64,000 nucleotides of DNA from Corynebacterium pygosceleis (GTDB lineage Bacteria > Actinomycetota > Actinomycetes > Mycobacteriales > Mycobacteriaceae). How positions within the stretch are numbered: position 1 is the first letter of the stretch; the number at the start of each line of letters is the position of its first letter. The translations under genes and the position numbers were made by a program. Positions 56,039-64,000 of the stretch are shown one piece after another. Location of the stretch: positions 124,001 to 188,000 of the forward strand of contig NZ_JAENIQ020000003.1 of assembly GCF_016595275.2 (NCBI RefSeq), read 5' to 3'. A model generated the notes under the pieces. The model saw only the letters and a list, made by a program, of their open reading frames with translations, was not told the origin of the DNA and searched no databases.

Positions 56039-56110
56039 GGGACGCTATGTTACCGACTCCGGCGCTGAATTTCGGTACCGTCACCCCGTGGCGACGCCGG
56101 ACAGGGCCCC

Positions 56111-57280
56111 TCATTCTCCTCCGTTTCCGTCCCCGGGGTCCCCGGACCGGTCCTCCGGTGCGATCCGCCGGGACCTGCCCGTCGCCGGACGGAGTGGAAC
56201 CGGACGGGCGTTGCCGACAGGTCCCGCGTCCATCTCGTTGAGGGTCCTCGCGGTGACCATCACCCGTGACTCCAGGGACCCGAGAGTCGAGTTGTAGGCG
56301 TCCGTGGCGCGGTCGAGGGCCGCACCGACCCTGTTGTAGTGCTCCGCCATGGTGTTCAGCCTCGAATGGAGCTGTCGACCCAGCCGGTGGATCGTCTCGG
56401 CCTGTTCGTTCACGGCCTCCTGCTGCCACCCGAGCCCGACGGTACGGAGAAGCGCGACCAGTGTCGTCGGTGTCGCGAGAATGATGTTCCTGGAGAACGC
56501 GTGCTCCAGAAGTTCCGGATCCGTGGTGAGTGCCGCGTCGAGGAAGGGGTCGGCGGGGACGAACAGCACCGTGAACTCAGGGGTCCGGTCGAAGGCCGCC
56601 GCGTAGTTCTTCGATGACAGCTGATTGACGTGGTTGCGCAACTGGTGCGCGTGTCGCCGCAGATGCGCCGCATGTTCCTCCGGGTCCTCGGTGTCGAGTG
56701 CATCCAGGTACGCGGAGAACGGCACCTTGGAGTCCACCACGATCGTCCTCCCTTCGGAGAGGCGGACCACGAGGTCGGGGCGGAGTGGCCCCTCCGGCCC
56801 CCGTACATGGACCTGCGTGTCGAAATCGCAGTACCGCACCATTCCCGCCATCTCCACGACACGTTCCAGCTGCATCTCACCCCACCGGCCACGGACCTGC
56901 GGTGCCCGTAGCGCGGTCACGAGCTTCCCCGTCCGGTCCGACAGCATCGTCGAGGTCCGGGTCATGGACTGCATCTGACTGCTGAGTGCCGCGTACGCCT
57001 CGACCCGCTCCTGTTCCAGCGCCCGCACCTGCTGACTCAACTGGGCGACCGCCTGCTGCAGCGGGGCGAGGGACGTGCTGACGCGACCCGTCAACTGCTC
57101 CGCGGCCGCGGACGTCCGCTCGGCGGTGTCCGCCCGCAACCGTGCGGATGCGAGTTCCGCGAGTTTCTCGACGTCGCCGCCGGCCGCCCCGGCGGACCGC
57201 TCACGGGCCAGCCACCCGAGTGCCGCTCCGATGGCGATGCCGAGGATCAGGGTCAGGAGAAGGGTGACGGACGGGCTCAT
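56111..57280 (-). CDS. rmuC: DNA recombination protein RmuC
   Basis: A 389-residue protein. An N-terminal helix (SVTLLLTLILGIAIGAALGWL) anchors it. A coiled-coil region (about 45-125) precedes the nuclease-like RmuC domain (about 130-330) with VRGRWGEMQLERVVEMAGM, RPDLVVRLSEGRTIVVDSKVPF and FVPADPFLDAAL, ending LNTMAEHYNRVG. RmuC limits inversions between repeats in E. coli. ATG 57278-57280 is the first sensible start; a CACAGT box 7 nt upstream suggests a leaderless message. The open frame further upstream overlaps the next gene. Confidence 0.92.
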   Translation of the reverse strand: MSPSVTLLLTLILGIAIGAALGWLARERSAGAAGGDVEKLAELASARLRADTAERTSAAAEQLTGRVSTSLAPLQQAVAQLSQQVRALEQERVEAYAALSSQMQSMTRTSTMLSDRTGKLVTALRAPQVRGRWGEMQLERVVEMAGMVRYCDFDTQVHVRGPEGPLRPDLVVRLSEGRTIVVDSKVPFSAYLDALDTEDPEEHAAHLRRHAHQLRNHVNQLSSKNYAAAFDRTPEFTVLFVPADPFLDAALTTDPELLEHAFSRNIILATPTTLVALLRTVGLGWQQEAVNEQAETIHRLGRQLHSRLNTMAEHYNRVGAALDRATDAYNSTLGSLESRVMVTARTLNEMDAGPVGNARPVPLRPATGRSRRIAPEDRSGDPGDGNGGE

Positions 57281-57321
57281 GGGGACCACTGTGCCACGTG
57301 CCCCGGACACCGGGGAGGGTT

Positions 57322-58815
57322 CTAGCGCGGCGTGTCGAAAAGATGTGCGAATCTGGCGGTGAGGTCCTGGATCCTTCTCCCCGGGACACCACCGGCCCGA
57401 CGCTCCGGGGACGCACCCATGTCGGTGCCGTCCTCCGGGGTGCGCAGACCTTCCGTGTCCCCACCGACCGAACGCCTGGCCGCCCGCATCCGCCGTCCGA
57501 CCTCCTCGCCGTGCCTGGCGGTGAGTGAACCGGCGACGGTCGCGAACACGATCTGGTCCGCCGTCTTCTCCCCGGCACGCAGCGCGACCATGTCCGAGAG
57601 ATAACGGAAGAGCACCGCGACCATCGCCGCGGTCGGTACGGCGAGAAAAGCCCCCATGATGCCGAACAGGCCACCGCCGACGGTGACGGAGACGAGCACG
57701 ATCACCGGATGCAGGTTCATCGCCTTCGACTGGAGCCAGGGGGAGAGCACGTAGCCCTCGATCTGCTGTACCGCGATCACGAGGACAAGCACCAGAACCG
57801 CCTCCGTCAGTCCCAGGGAGACGAAGGCGATGAGAACCGCCAACGCACCGGCGACGACGGCACCGACGATGGGGATGAATCCGGCGATGAAGGTGAGTAC
57901 CGCGAGCACCAGCGCCATGGGCACCCCGATCAGCACCAGACCGAAACCGATGAACATCGCGTCCATCATCGCCACGACAGCCTGCGCGCGGATGAACCCG
58001 GAGAGGGTGATCCAGGACCGGGTCAGGAGTTCCGTGAGGTGCCACCCGATCCTCGGGCCCGTCACCTCACGCAGCCAGGGAAGGAACCGGTCGCCGTCCT
58101 TGAGGAAGAAGAACGTCAGCACGAGCACGATGCCGAGCATGATGAGAATCGTCGAGGCGACACCGAGACCGGCGAAGATCTCCCCGGCGATCGTCGACGC
58201 CTGCTGCTGCAACCAGGTCGCCCCCTCCGCCAGCCAGTCACCCAGGTCATTGCCCTGGAACTGCACGGGGGGATTCTGGAGCCACAACTGGACCCGTTGG
58301 ACCCCCTCGAAAGCCTGGTAGTAGAGGGCCTGTGACTGGCGGGCGACGCTGGGGGCCATGAGTGCGATGACCCCTCCGAACACCGCCAGGGTGCCGAGAA
58401 TCGTGATGATCGCCGCCGGGGCCGCAGGGAGACCACGCCGACGGAGCCAGTTCGTCGGCTGGTAGAGCACGGAGGAGACGATCAGTGCGAGGACGACGGG
58501 TAGAACGCCCTGCCAGAACTTCAGCAGGACGAATCCCACCATGTAGGTCGCCGCGGACACGATCAGGAGGCGGAGGCACCACGCCGCGAACTCACGCAGT
58601 CCGTCGGCGATGATCTCCGAGCGGTCGATCGGGGCGTCGGGCTGGAATTCCTCGAATGTCCGGGACGCCTCGTCCGCGAGGGTCTCCGCGGTGTCCGGGG
58701 ATTCCCCGTCCGGGAGCGGGGGAGAGGCCGCCGAGTCGAAGGACCCGGACAGTGCGGAACTGTCTCCGGGTTCCGGTCCGGAGTCGCGGTCGGGAAGTTC
58801 GCGGGGGTCGGTCAC
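57322..58815 (-). CDS. AI-2E-family transporter
   Basis: A 497-residue membrane protein of the AI-2E/PerM family. An acidic N-terminus of about 70 residues is followed by eight predicted helices, including the conserved LLIVSAATYMVGFVLLKFWQ, the FLKDGDRFLPWLREV loop, and the signature PIVGAVVAGALAVLIAF with YVLSPWLQSKAMNLHPVIVL. Family members export AI-2 or act as cation/H+ antiporters; which applies here is open. GTG start with a -10 box AATATA 6 nt upstream. It heads a group with rmuC (41 nt) and DUF6542 (72 nt). Confidence 0.92.
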   Translation of the reverse strand: MTDPRELPDRDSGPEPGDSSALSGSFDSAASPPLPDGESPDTAETLADEASRTFEEFQPDAPIDRSEIIADGLREFAAWCLRLLIVSAATYMVGFVLLKFWQGVLPVVLALIVSSVLYQPTNWLRRRGLPAAPAAIITILGTLAVFGGVIALMAPSVARQSQALYYQAFEGVQRVQLWLQNPPVQFQGNDLGDWLAEGATWLQQQASTIAGEIFAGLGVASTILIMLGIVLVLTFFFLKDGDRFLPWLREVTGPRIGWHLTELLTRSWITLSGFIRAQAVVAMMDAMFIGFGLVLIGVPMALVLAVLTFIAGFIPIVGAVVAGALAVLIAFVSLGLTEAVLVLVLVIAVQQIEGYVLSPWLQSKAMNLHPVIVLVSVTVGGGLFGIMGAFLAVPTAAMVAVLFRYLSDMVALRAGEKTADQIVFATVAGSLTARHGEEVGRRMRAARRSVGGDTEGLRTPEDGTDMGASPERRAGGVPGRRIQDLTARFAHLFDTPR

Positions 58816-58821
58816 AGCCCC

Positions 58822-58827
58822 TATATT
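58822..58827 (-). promoter_or_regulatory. -10 box AATATA of a leaderless promoter
   Basis: On the minus strand AATATA ends 6 nt before the GTG at 58813-58815. Confidence 0.5.
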
Positions 58828-58900
58828 GCCCTAAAACGGTGTGGCCCCGAACACCGTGTCCCGTTTGTGGGCCACAGAGGCGATACATGCGTAAAAACAC

Positions 58901-58935
58901 GCCCGCCCCGACCGTGTGACACGGTCGGGGCGGGC
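58901..58935 (-). terminator. Strong hairpin after metS
   Basis: A perfect 15-bp stem (GCCCGCCCCGACCGT and its complement) has the 5-nt loop GTGAC, 27 bases after the metS stop and before the next minus-strand gene. Confidence 0.75.
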
Positions 58936-58962
58936 GCTTCGCTTCCGGTGTCGGGCCGGGGG

Positions 58963-59154
58963 CTATTCGGTGGATCGGGCCGGTGGGCCGGCCTTCTCCT
59001 GTTCGATCAGGACGTCGTCCGTCGCGAGATCGGAGGTTCCGAGAACCCCGGATGAATCATCGGGGTGCTTGCGCAGGGCGAGGATGCTGACGAGGAGGCC
59101 ACCCCAGATGACCACCATGAACAGAATCATCATCATGATTGCGATGCCACTCAT
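58963..59154 (-). CDS. metS: Methionine/alanine importer small subunit MetS
   Basis: A 63-residue single-pass protein (helix AIMMMILFMVVIWGGLLVSIL, about 5-25) with the family motif LALRKHPDD just after the helix and an acidic cytoplasmic tail (ATDDVLIEQEKAG). It overlaps the metP stop by 4 nt (ATGA), so it is translated with metP. In C. glutamicum MetS is essential for MetP transport activity. Confidence 0.9.
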   Translation of the reverse strand: MSGIAIMMMILFMVVIWGGLLVSILALRKHPDDSSGVLGTSDLATDDVLIEQEKAGPPARSTE

Positions 59155-60779
59155 TTGCGGGCTCCTAACTGTTCGACCGCGAAGCCCGCGTGACGGGGGC
59201 GTTCCGGATCGTACTTCTGCGGTGTGGTGATCTCGAGCTGCAGATCGGGGTCGACGCCGAAATCGGAGCCGGGGGGCCCGACCAGGGCGATGTTGCCGCG
59301 CCACGGAACGAGACTCATGACGACCGCAGCCGCCAGGATCAGCCCGACGACACCCCAGCCCCAGACGTTGATCTGGAGGTCGGTGTAACCGCCGTAGTTC
59401 TCCTTGACGAGGCTGATGAGCTCCTGGAGGAGGGTGTAGCCGAGGACGATGGTGGTGATGTTCACGACGCAGACCCGCCACAGGTTGCCCACCCGGAAGC
59501 TGGAGACGGCGTTGAGGTGCAGCGCCATCTCGTCCGCGCGGCGGAGAATCCAGTCGAGGATGATGATGGCGACCAGCGCGATACCGACGATGCCGATGTT
59601 GTTGACGAACTTGTCCATGATGTCGAGCGTCGCGAGACCGGAGGTCGTTGCGAACAGCGTCAGCGAGATCAGGGTCATGACGACACCCACACTGAGAGCG
59701 GTCGCCTTACGCGGAAGGTTGAGCTTGTCCTTCACCGCGGAGACGACGACCTCGAGGAGGGAGAACAGGGACGTGAAACCGGCGACCGTGAGGCAGCCGA
59801 AGAACATGACACCGAAAATCGGGCCCAGGGGCATCTGGTTGATGATCGTCGGGAAGGCGATGAACGCCAGACCGATGCCGGAGGTGGCGACCTCATCGAC
59901 GGCCACGTTCTGCTGCACGGCCATGTAACCGAGAGCGGAGAAGACGCCGATGCCGGCGAGAACCTCGAAGGAGGAGTTCGCGAACGCGGTGACCAGGCCG
60001 GTGCCGGTCAGGTTGGTGCGCGGCTTCAGGTAGGAGGAGTACGTCAGCATGATGCCGAAGCAGATCGACAGGGAGAAGAAGATCTGGCCGTAGGCCGCGA
60101 CCCACACACCCGGATCGCTCAGCGCGGCCCAGTTCGGGGTGAAGAAGGCATTCAGGCCCTCAGCCGCACCCTCCAGGGTGACGGAGTACCCGACCACGAG
60201 GATGAACAGCACCGTCAGGATCGGCATGAACACCTTCGAGATGCGGCCGATACCCTCGTCCACACCCATCGCGAGCACGATGATCGCCAGGATCCAGACG
60301 AACGCCAGCGCGAGAGCGATCTGCGGGACGATGTCCATCGACATCATCTGCGAACTGTCGAACTTGAGGAAGTCCTCGAAGAAGTAGGTGTTGGGGTCGC
60401 TGCCCCACGCCGTGTTGAAGGACTTCAGCGTGTAGAGCGCCGCCCAGCCGATGATCGCCGCGTAGTAGATGGTGATGATGAAACAGACACCGACCTGCAC
60501 CCAGCCGACCGGCTCCGCCCACGTCCGCAGACGGCGGTAGGCCAGGGGAGCGGAGCCACGGAAACGGTGGCCCATCGCGTAATCGAGGAAGAGGAGGGGG
60601 ATACCCGCGGTGATCAGAGCCACCATGTAGGGAATCAGGAACGCGCCGCCGCCGTTTTCATAGGCGACGTAGGGGAAACGCCAAATATTACCCAGGCCCA
60701 CTGCGGAACCGATCGCCGCAAGCAGGAACGCAATGCGGGTGGAGAATACTTCGCGACCTTGAGAAGTGTCAGCAGCCAT
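59151..60779 (-). CDS. metP: Sodium-dependent methionine/alanine importer MetP (NSS family)
   Basis: A 542-residue secondary transporter with 12 helices. The NSS signature in helix 1 is LAAIGSAVGLGNIWRFPYVA, followed by ENGGGAFLIPYMVAL, and helix 6/8 motifs are IFFSLSICFGIMLTYSSYL and FFGCLTVAGFTSLFSLLE, which hold sodium and substrate. The C-terminus is a charged tail ending FAVEQLGARK. GAAAGG lies 10 nt before ATG. With MetS it imports methionine and alanine using sodium. No McbR-type operator was seen in the upstream 334 bases. Confidence 0.93.
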   Translation of the reverse strand: MAADTSQGREVFSTRIAFLLAAIGSAVGLGNIWRFPYVAYENGGGAFLIPYMVALITAGIPLLFLDYAMGHRFRGSAPLAYRRLRTWAEPVGWVQVGVCFIITIYYAAIIGWAALYTLKSFNTAWGSDPNTYFFEDFLKFDSSQMMSMDIVPQIALALAFVWILAIIVLAMGVDEGIGRISKVFMPILTVLFILVVGYSVTLEGAAEGLNAFFTPNWAALSDPGVWVAAYGQIFFSLSICFGIMLTYSSYLKPRTNLTGTGLVTAFANSSFEVLAGIGVFSALGYMAVQQNVAVDEVATSGIGLAFIAFPTIINQMPLGPIFGVMFFGCLTVAGFTSLFSLLEVVVSAVKDKLNLPRKATALSVGVVMTLISLTLFATTSGLATLDIMDKFVNNIGIVGIALVAIIILDWILRRADEMALHLNAVSSFRVGNLWRVCVVNITTIVLGYTLLQELISLVKENYGGYTDLQINVWGWGVVGLILAAAVVMSLVPWRGNIALVGPPGSDFGVDPDLQLEITTPQKYDPERPRHAGFAVEQLGARK

Positions 60780-61113
60780 TGCCGGCCTTTCGAATCAAGT
60801 CGGATGTGGAAGTTCTGCGGTAGTCGGTGGGCGTCGGGGTGGTGACAGTGAACTACACGCTCTAAGTATGTGTCCGGCGCAGGCGTCGGTGGCAGGGGTG
60901 GCGCCGTGCCGATTACCTTCAGCGCGTTCTACGGGTTTTCTTAACCGGACATGACTCTAGCAGCTCATTTCACCGCACGGAACACGGTGTCCGACGGGTG
61001 GGACGACGGGTGGATCCGGGGTGAGCCGGTCACGACAGATCCACGCCGGTGTGGGTGACGGTCGTTCCGGCGGTGTCCGGCCCGTACGGGCGAGGTTGAT
61101 AGGATGTGCGACT
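60780..61113. other. Divergent region between metP and ychF
   Basis: No gene is supported. On the left it has the metP ribosome site, on the right the ychF -10 box. A short AT-rich block (TTTTCTTAACCGGACATGACT, about 60936-60956) may be part of the metP promoter. Nothing else is seen. Confidence 0.4.
61100..61105 (+). promoter_or_regulatory. -10 box TAGGAT of a leaderless promoter
   Basis: TAGGAT ends 8 nt before the ychF GTG (61114). Confidence 0.6.
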
Positions 61114-62193
61114 GTGAGCCTTACTCTTGGAATCGTCGGACTGCCCAACGTCGGCAAGTCAACCCTGTTCAACGCACTGACCCGCAACGATGTGCTGGCG
61201 GCGAACTACCCGTTCGCCACCATCGAGCCCAACGTCGGGCTGGTCGAGCTGCCGGACGCGCGCCTGAAGCGTCTCGCCGAGATCTTCGGGTCCGAGCGCA
61301 TCCTGCCCGCCACCGTGTCCTTCGTCGACATCGCCGGCATCGTCAAGGGCGCGTCCCAGGGTGAGGGCATGGGCAACAAGTTCCTCGCCAACATCCGCGA
61401 ATCCGACGCCATCTGCCAGGTCGTCCGCGTCTTCAGCGACGACGACGTCATCCACGTCGACGGACGCGTCGACCCCGTCAGCGACATGGCCGTCATCGAG
61501 TCCGAACTCATCCTCGCCGACCTCGAGACCATCGAGAAAGCCATCCCGCGCCTCGAGAAGGAAGCCCGCAAGGACAAGTCCAGGGCCGCCGAGGTCGACG
61601 CCGTCAAGAAGGCGCAGACGATCCTCGAGGACGACCGCACCCTGTTCAAGGCCAAGGACGAGATCGACCTCGGAACGCTGCGCGAACTCCACCTGCTGAC
61701 CGCGAAGCCCTTCCTCTACGTCTTCAACGCCGACGAAACCGTCCTCACCGACGAGGACCGCAAGCAGGAACTCCGCGAACTCGTCGCCCCCGCCGACTGC
61801 GTCTTCCTCGACGCCAAGACCGAGACCGAACTCCTCGAACTCGACGAAGAGGAAGCCGCCGAACTCCTCGAATCCGTCGGCCAGCACGAACCCGGCCTGC
61901 ACTCCCTCGCCCGCGCCGGCTTCGACACCCTAGGCCTGCAGACCTACCTCACCGCAGGACCCAAGGAATCCCGCGCCTGGACCATCCACAAGGGCGACAC
62001 CGCCCCCCAGGCCGCCGGCGTCATTCACTCCGACTTCGAACGCGGCTTCATCAAGGCCGAGATCGTCGCCTTCACCGACCTCGACGAAGCCGGCTCCATG
62101 GCGGAGGCCAAGGCCCGCGGCAAGGTCCGCCAGGAGGGCAAGGACTACGTCATGGCAGACGGCGACGTGGTGGACTTCAAGTTCAACGTTTAG
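61114..62193 (+). CDS. ychF: Redox-regulated ATPase YchF
   Basis: A 359-residue Obg-family P-loop protein that prefers ATP. The P-loop is GLPNVGKST (9-17), switch II is DIAGIVKGASQGEGMGNKFL, and NADE (in YVFNADETVL) replaces the GTP-specifying NKxD, the YchF hallmark. A helical coiled-coil insert (about 130-200) and the C-terminal TGS domain (about 275-355, ending DYVMADGDVVDFKFNV) complete it. It binds ribosomes and affects stress and translation start choice. The codon pattern near its 3' end is still host-like; the AT-rich region begins just after the stop. Confidence 0.96.
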   Translation: MSLTLGIVGLPNVGKSTLFNALTRNDVLAANYPFATIEPNVGLVELPDARLKRLAEIFGSERILPATVSFVDIAGIVKGASQGEGMGNKFLANIRESDAICQVVRVFSDDDVIHVDGRVDPVSDMAVIESELILADLETIEKAIPRLEKEARKDKSRAAEVDAVKKAQTILEDDRTLFKAKDEIDLGTLRELHLLTAKPFLYVFNADETVLTDEDRKQELRELVAPADCVFLDAKTETELLELDEEEAAELLESVGQHEPGLHSLARAGFDTLGLQTYLTAGPKESRAWTIHKGDTAPQAAGVIHSDFERGFIKAEIVAFTDLDEAGSMAEAKARGKVRQEGKDYVMADGDVVDFKFNV

Positions 62194-62279
62194 TGGGACT
62201 GCTTTTGGGAGTAGGCAAAGTGGGGTAGGGGAACCAGAATGGCCCGAAACCTCAAGACGCGGGCTAGGGGCGGGTCCGC

Positions 62280-62285
62280 TAGAGT
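62280..62285 (+). promoter_or_regulatory. -10 box TAGAGT of the methyltransferase gene
   Basis: TAGAGT ends 7 nt before the ATG at 62293, the same layout as the core-genome leaderless promoters although the gene body is foreign-looking. Confidence 0.55.
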
Positions 62286-62292
62286 GGTTTGA

Positions 62293-63585
62293 ATGAAGAT
62301 TGACGTTCGCCGCCCGCTGGCCGTTGACCTGTTCGCTGGGGCGGGTGGGTTATCAATGGGCCTCGAGCAAGCTGGATATGAGATTGCAGCGTCTGTCGAA
62401 TATGACCCAGTCCACGCTGCCGTGCACGAGTTTAATTTCACTTATGGTAAAACTTTTGCTCGCGATGTTTCGACCATGACAGGGCGGGAGATCCGCGAGA
62501 AGTCAGAGATCGGAGACCGTGAGATCTCCTTGGTGGCCGGTGGACCTCCCTGTCAGGGCGTATCGATGATCGGTCGACGCATGATTGATGATCCGCGCAA
62601 CGCCCTCCTCAACGAATATGTACGATTGGTTGTTGAATTACAACCGAGATTCTTCTTGATGGAGAACGTAGCGGGCCTCACTGTAGGCAATCATCGTCAG
62701 CTTCTCGCAGAGGTTGTCGAACTGCTCGAAATGGGTGGATATAAAATCGTACTTCCGTATAAGGTTCTCCAAGCTGCCGATTACGGGACTCCGCAATCTC
62801 GGCGAAGGTTAATACTGCTTGGAGCTCGACGTGGTGTACCGCTTCCGAGGTACCCAGAGGCTACGGTACGTCCAAGGAACCTTCGTGGCACTGCACCGTT
62901 GTATAGCGATTTACCGGTTGGGCCGAGTGTTATTGATGCCATCGGTGACTTGCCAGATGCGGATCGCTATGAAGCGCTGCTCCACGATGACCATGTTTCG
63001 GTCACATGGCCGGAAGCTGGATCGATCTATGCTCAGCGCCTGCGCTGTAAGAAGATAGATCCCGCCGACTTTTCGCACCGGCGCCCCTTCGATCCCAACA
63101 TGCTTACCTCATCAACACGTACTGTTCATACGGCAGAGTCTATCGCCCGATTTTCCTCAACTTTACCTGGGACTACAGAGTCTATCTCCCGTTACCTTCG
63201 GTTGCACAGTGACGGTATCTGCAACACTTTGCGTGCAGGAACGGCTTCAGATAGAGGTGCGTACACAGCGCCCCGCCCGATCCATCCTTTGCTGCCACGC
63301 GTCATCACTGTCCGTGAGGCCGCGCGTTTGCACGGCTACCCAGACTGGTTCCGTTTCCACGTAACTAAGTGGAACGGTTTCCGCCAGATCGGCAACTCCG
63401 TCCCCATTCCGCTCGGAAGGGCGGTTGGTGCTGCATTGCTCCAAACTGATGGCGTGACTCCGATCAAGGGTAAGAAAACCAGTCTTGGTGATCCCGCGCT
63501 GCTTTATTTCAATGCGGGTCAAGCACACGATTACTTTGGGCTCTCTGAGAGGGTCATCCCGCAACGAAATCGGAAACGAGGCTAA
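62293..63585 (+). CDS. C5-cytosine DNA methyltransferase of a restriction-modification system
   Basis: A 430-residue Dcm/HhaI-type enzyme transferring methyl from SAM to C5 of cytosine. Motif I is DLFAGAGGLSMGLEQAGY (12-29), motif IV GGPPCQGVS with catalytic Cys87, motif VI ENVAGL, motif VIII QSRRRLILLG, and motif X GNSVP (367-371). The long stretch between VIII and IX (about 195-330) contains the target-recognition part. Base composition falls to about 55% G+C and many codons end in A or T, unlike the upstream core genes, which indicates horizontal acquisition. The downstream gene starts 5 nt after the stop and is probably the matching endonuclease. Confidence 0.94.
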   Translation: MKIDVRRPLAVDLFAGAGGLSMGLEQAGYEIAASVEYDPVHAAVHEFNFTYGKTFARDVSTMTGREIREKSEIGDREISLVAGGPPCQGVSMIGRRMIDDPRNALLNEYVRLVVELQPRFFLMENVAGLTVGNHRQLLAEVVELLEMGGYKIVLPYKVLQAADYGTPQSRRRLILLGARRGVPLPRYPEATVRPRNLRGTAPLYSDLPVGPSVIDAIGDLPDADRYEALLHDDHVSVTWPEAGSIYAQRLRCKKIDPADFSHRRPFDPNMLTSSTRTVHTAESIARFSSTLPGTTESISRYLRLHSDGICNTLRAGTASDRGAYTAPRPIHPLLPRVITVREAARLHGYPDWFRFHVTKWNGFRQIGNSVPIPLGRAVGAALLQTDGVTPIKGKKTSLGDPALLYFNAGQAHDYFGLSERVIPQRNRKRG

Positions 63586-63590
63586 GGGCT

Positions 63591-64000
63591 ATGGGAAGTG
63601 CGAAAAAGAACCGCTATGTCGCGTTACTCGAGTGGGTTTTCGCTCGGTACTACTTCGAAGGGGCTACTGTTGTGCTCTGGAGTCGTGAAGATCTCGAAAA
63701 GGCTGCCGTGGAGTTGGGCATCGAGCTGCCTAAAAACCTAGGCGATCTTGTGTATTCCTTCCGGTATCGTTCCGAATTGCCTCAGTCGATCACGGAAAAA
63801 GCCCTCGATGGTTGCGAATGGGTGATCCGTGGAAAAGGGCACGGAAAATATGCTTTCGAAATGATCAAGGCGCAGGTGCGTATCAAACCGAACTCTTCAC
63901 TCATGCGTACGAAGCTACCTGACTCAACTCCCGAGATTATCGCCGCGTCAGCTTTAGGAGATGAGCAAGCGCTTCTAGCGCTGGTCCGTTATAATCGACT
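63591..64000 (+). CDS. Probable partner restriction endonuclease, C-terminus cut by window edge
   Basis: An open frame of 136 codons from ATG 63591 to the right edge, no stop. The product begins MGSAKKNRYVALLEWVFARY and contains LGIELPKNLGDLVYSFRYR, LPQSITEKALDGCEWVIRG and KGHGKYAFEMIK. It is not a methyltransferase and lacks a recognisable helicase motif. Its position 5 nt after a C5-methyltransferase and its equally AT-rich composition suggest the cognate type II endonuclease. The PD-(D/E)xK or other catalytic core should lie beyond the edge. The family name cannot be given from this fragment. Confidence 0.7.
   Translation, partial: MGSAKKNRYVALLEWVFARYYFEGATVVLWSREDLEKAAVELGIELPKNLGDLVYSFRYRSELPQSITEKALDGCEWVIRGKGHGKYAFEMIKAQVRIKPNSSLMRTKLPDSTPEIIAASALGDEQALLALVRYNR

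Noticed and set aside
54680..56068. 462-codon plus-strand frame opposite the DUF6542 gene
   Set aside because: The minus frame has four clear membrane helices and a conserved C-terminus; the plus frame is Gly/Arg/Pro-rich without motifs.
59190..60845. 551-codon open frame antisense to metP
   Set aside because: The sense strand encodes an unmistakable NSS transporter with membrane helices; the antisense product is Asp/Glu/Arg-rich random-looking sequence.
60780..61113. Riboswitch or McbR operator upstream of metP
   Set aside because: I searched for a SAM-riboswitch-like core and for paired TAGAC/GTCTA; neither was found.

Overview
The window is a stretch of Corynebacterium chromosome. The evidence is high G+C, DtxR-type iron boxes, a mycothiol S-conjugate amidase, a MetP/MetS methionine importer, a RipA-like regulator, a NucH/UshA pair, and many leaderless promoters in which a TANNNT -10 box lies 6-9 nt before the start codon. 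Gene order (gapB, rplY-prs-glmU, mfd, mazG, eno-divIC-DUF501-ppx, ripA, greA, mca, uppS, coaA, glyA, fumC, glpX, xseBA, ispH, ychF) is the core-genome order I associate with C. glutamicum relatives. Apart from the right edge, the window is vertically inherited housekeeping DNA with small accessory patches.

Layout. 1-8.5 kb: an edge gene, an orphan YtrA-type GntR regulator, prfC, a nitronate monooxygenase, a DtxR-controlled HtaA-domain surface protein, gapB and a tiny Cys-rich protein. 8.7-10.7 kb: a decayed secreted subtilase (frameshifted signal peptide, catalytic-Asp segment missing) followed by a lipoprotein resembling a stand-alone subtilase propeptide. 10.7-15.2 kb: the glmU-prs-rplY-pth block and tRNA-Gln. 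15.2-26.3 kb: TetR, mfd, mazG, a tandem pair of secreted two-Cys proteins, a lytic transglycosylase, eno, divIC, DUF501, ppx and a tRNA with a UAA anticodon. 26.5-36.2 kb: ripA behind a DtxR box, a Bax-inhibitor-like protein, a lipoprotein, greA with a long structured leader, DUF4307, mca, uppS, a flavodoxin-like protein, coaA and glyA.

36.2-48 kb is the most accessory-like part of the core: a hydrolase; a CsoR/CstR-type repressor lacking the copper-ligand His, with a perfect 30-bp palindromic operator and a 54-residue Cys-rich partner; the ushA-nucH operon, which would turn extracellular nucleic acid into nucleosides and phosphate; an orphan LysR-type effector-binding protein divergent from DUF5997; a lipoprotein made of 11-residue repeats plus LGFP motifs; a GNAT acetyltransferase; and a TetR-MFS efflux operon with tandem operators. 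48-62 kb: fumC, glpX, DUF4245, xseBA, ispH, DUF6542, rmuC, an AI-2E-family permease, metPS and ychF.

From 62.2 kb to the right edge the base composition becomes visibly more AT-rich and a restriction-modification locus begins: a complete C5-cytosine methyltransferase and the first 136 codons of its probable partner endonuclease.

Iron control (two DtxR boxes), thiol or metal sensing (the CsoR/CstR operon) and nucleotide scavenging are the regulated themes. The observations I consider least ordinary are the split or decayed subtilase with its propeptide-like lipoprotein, the CstR-like operon, the greA leader and the R-M boundary.
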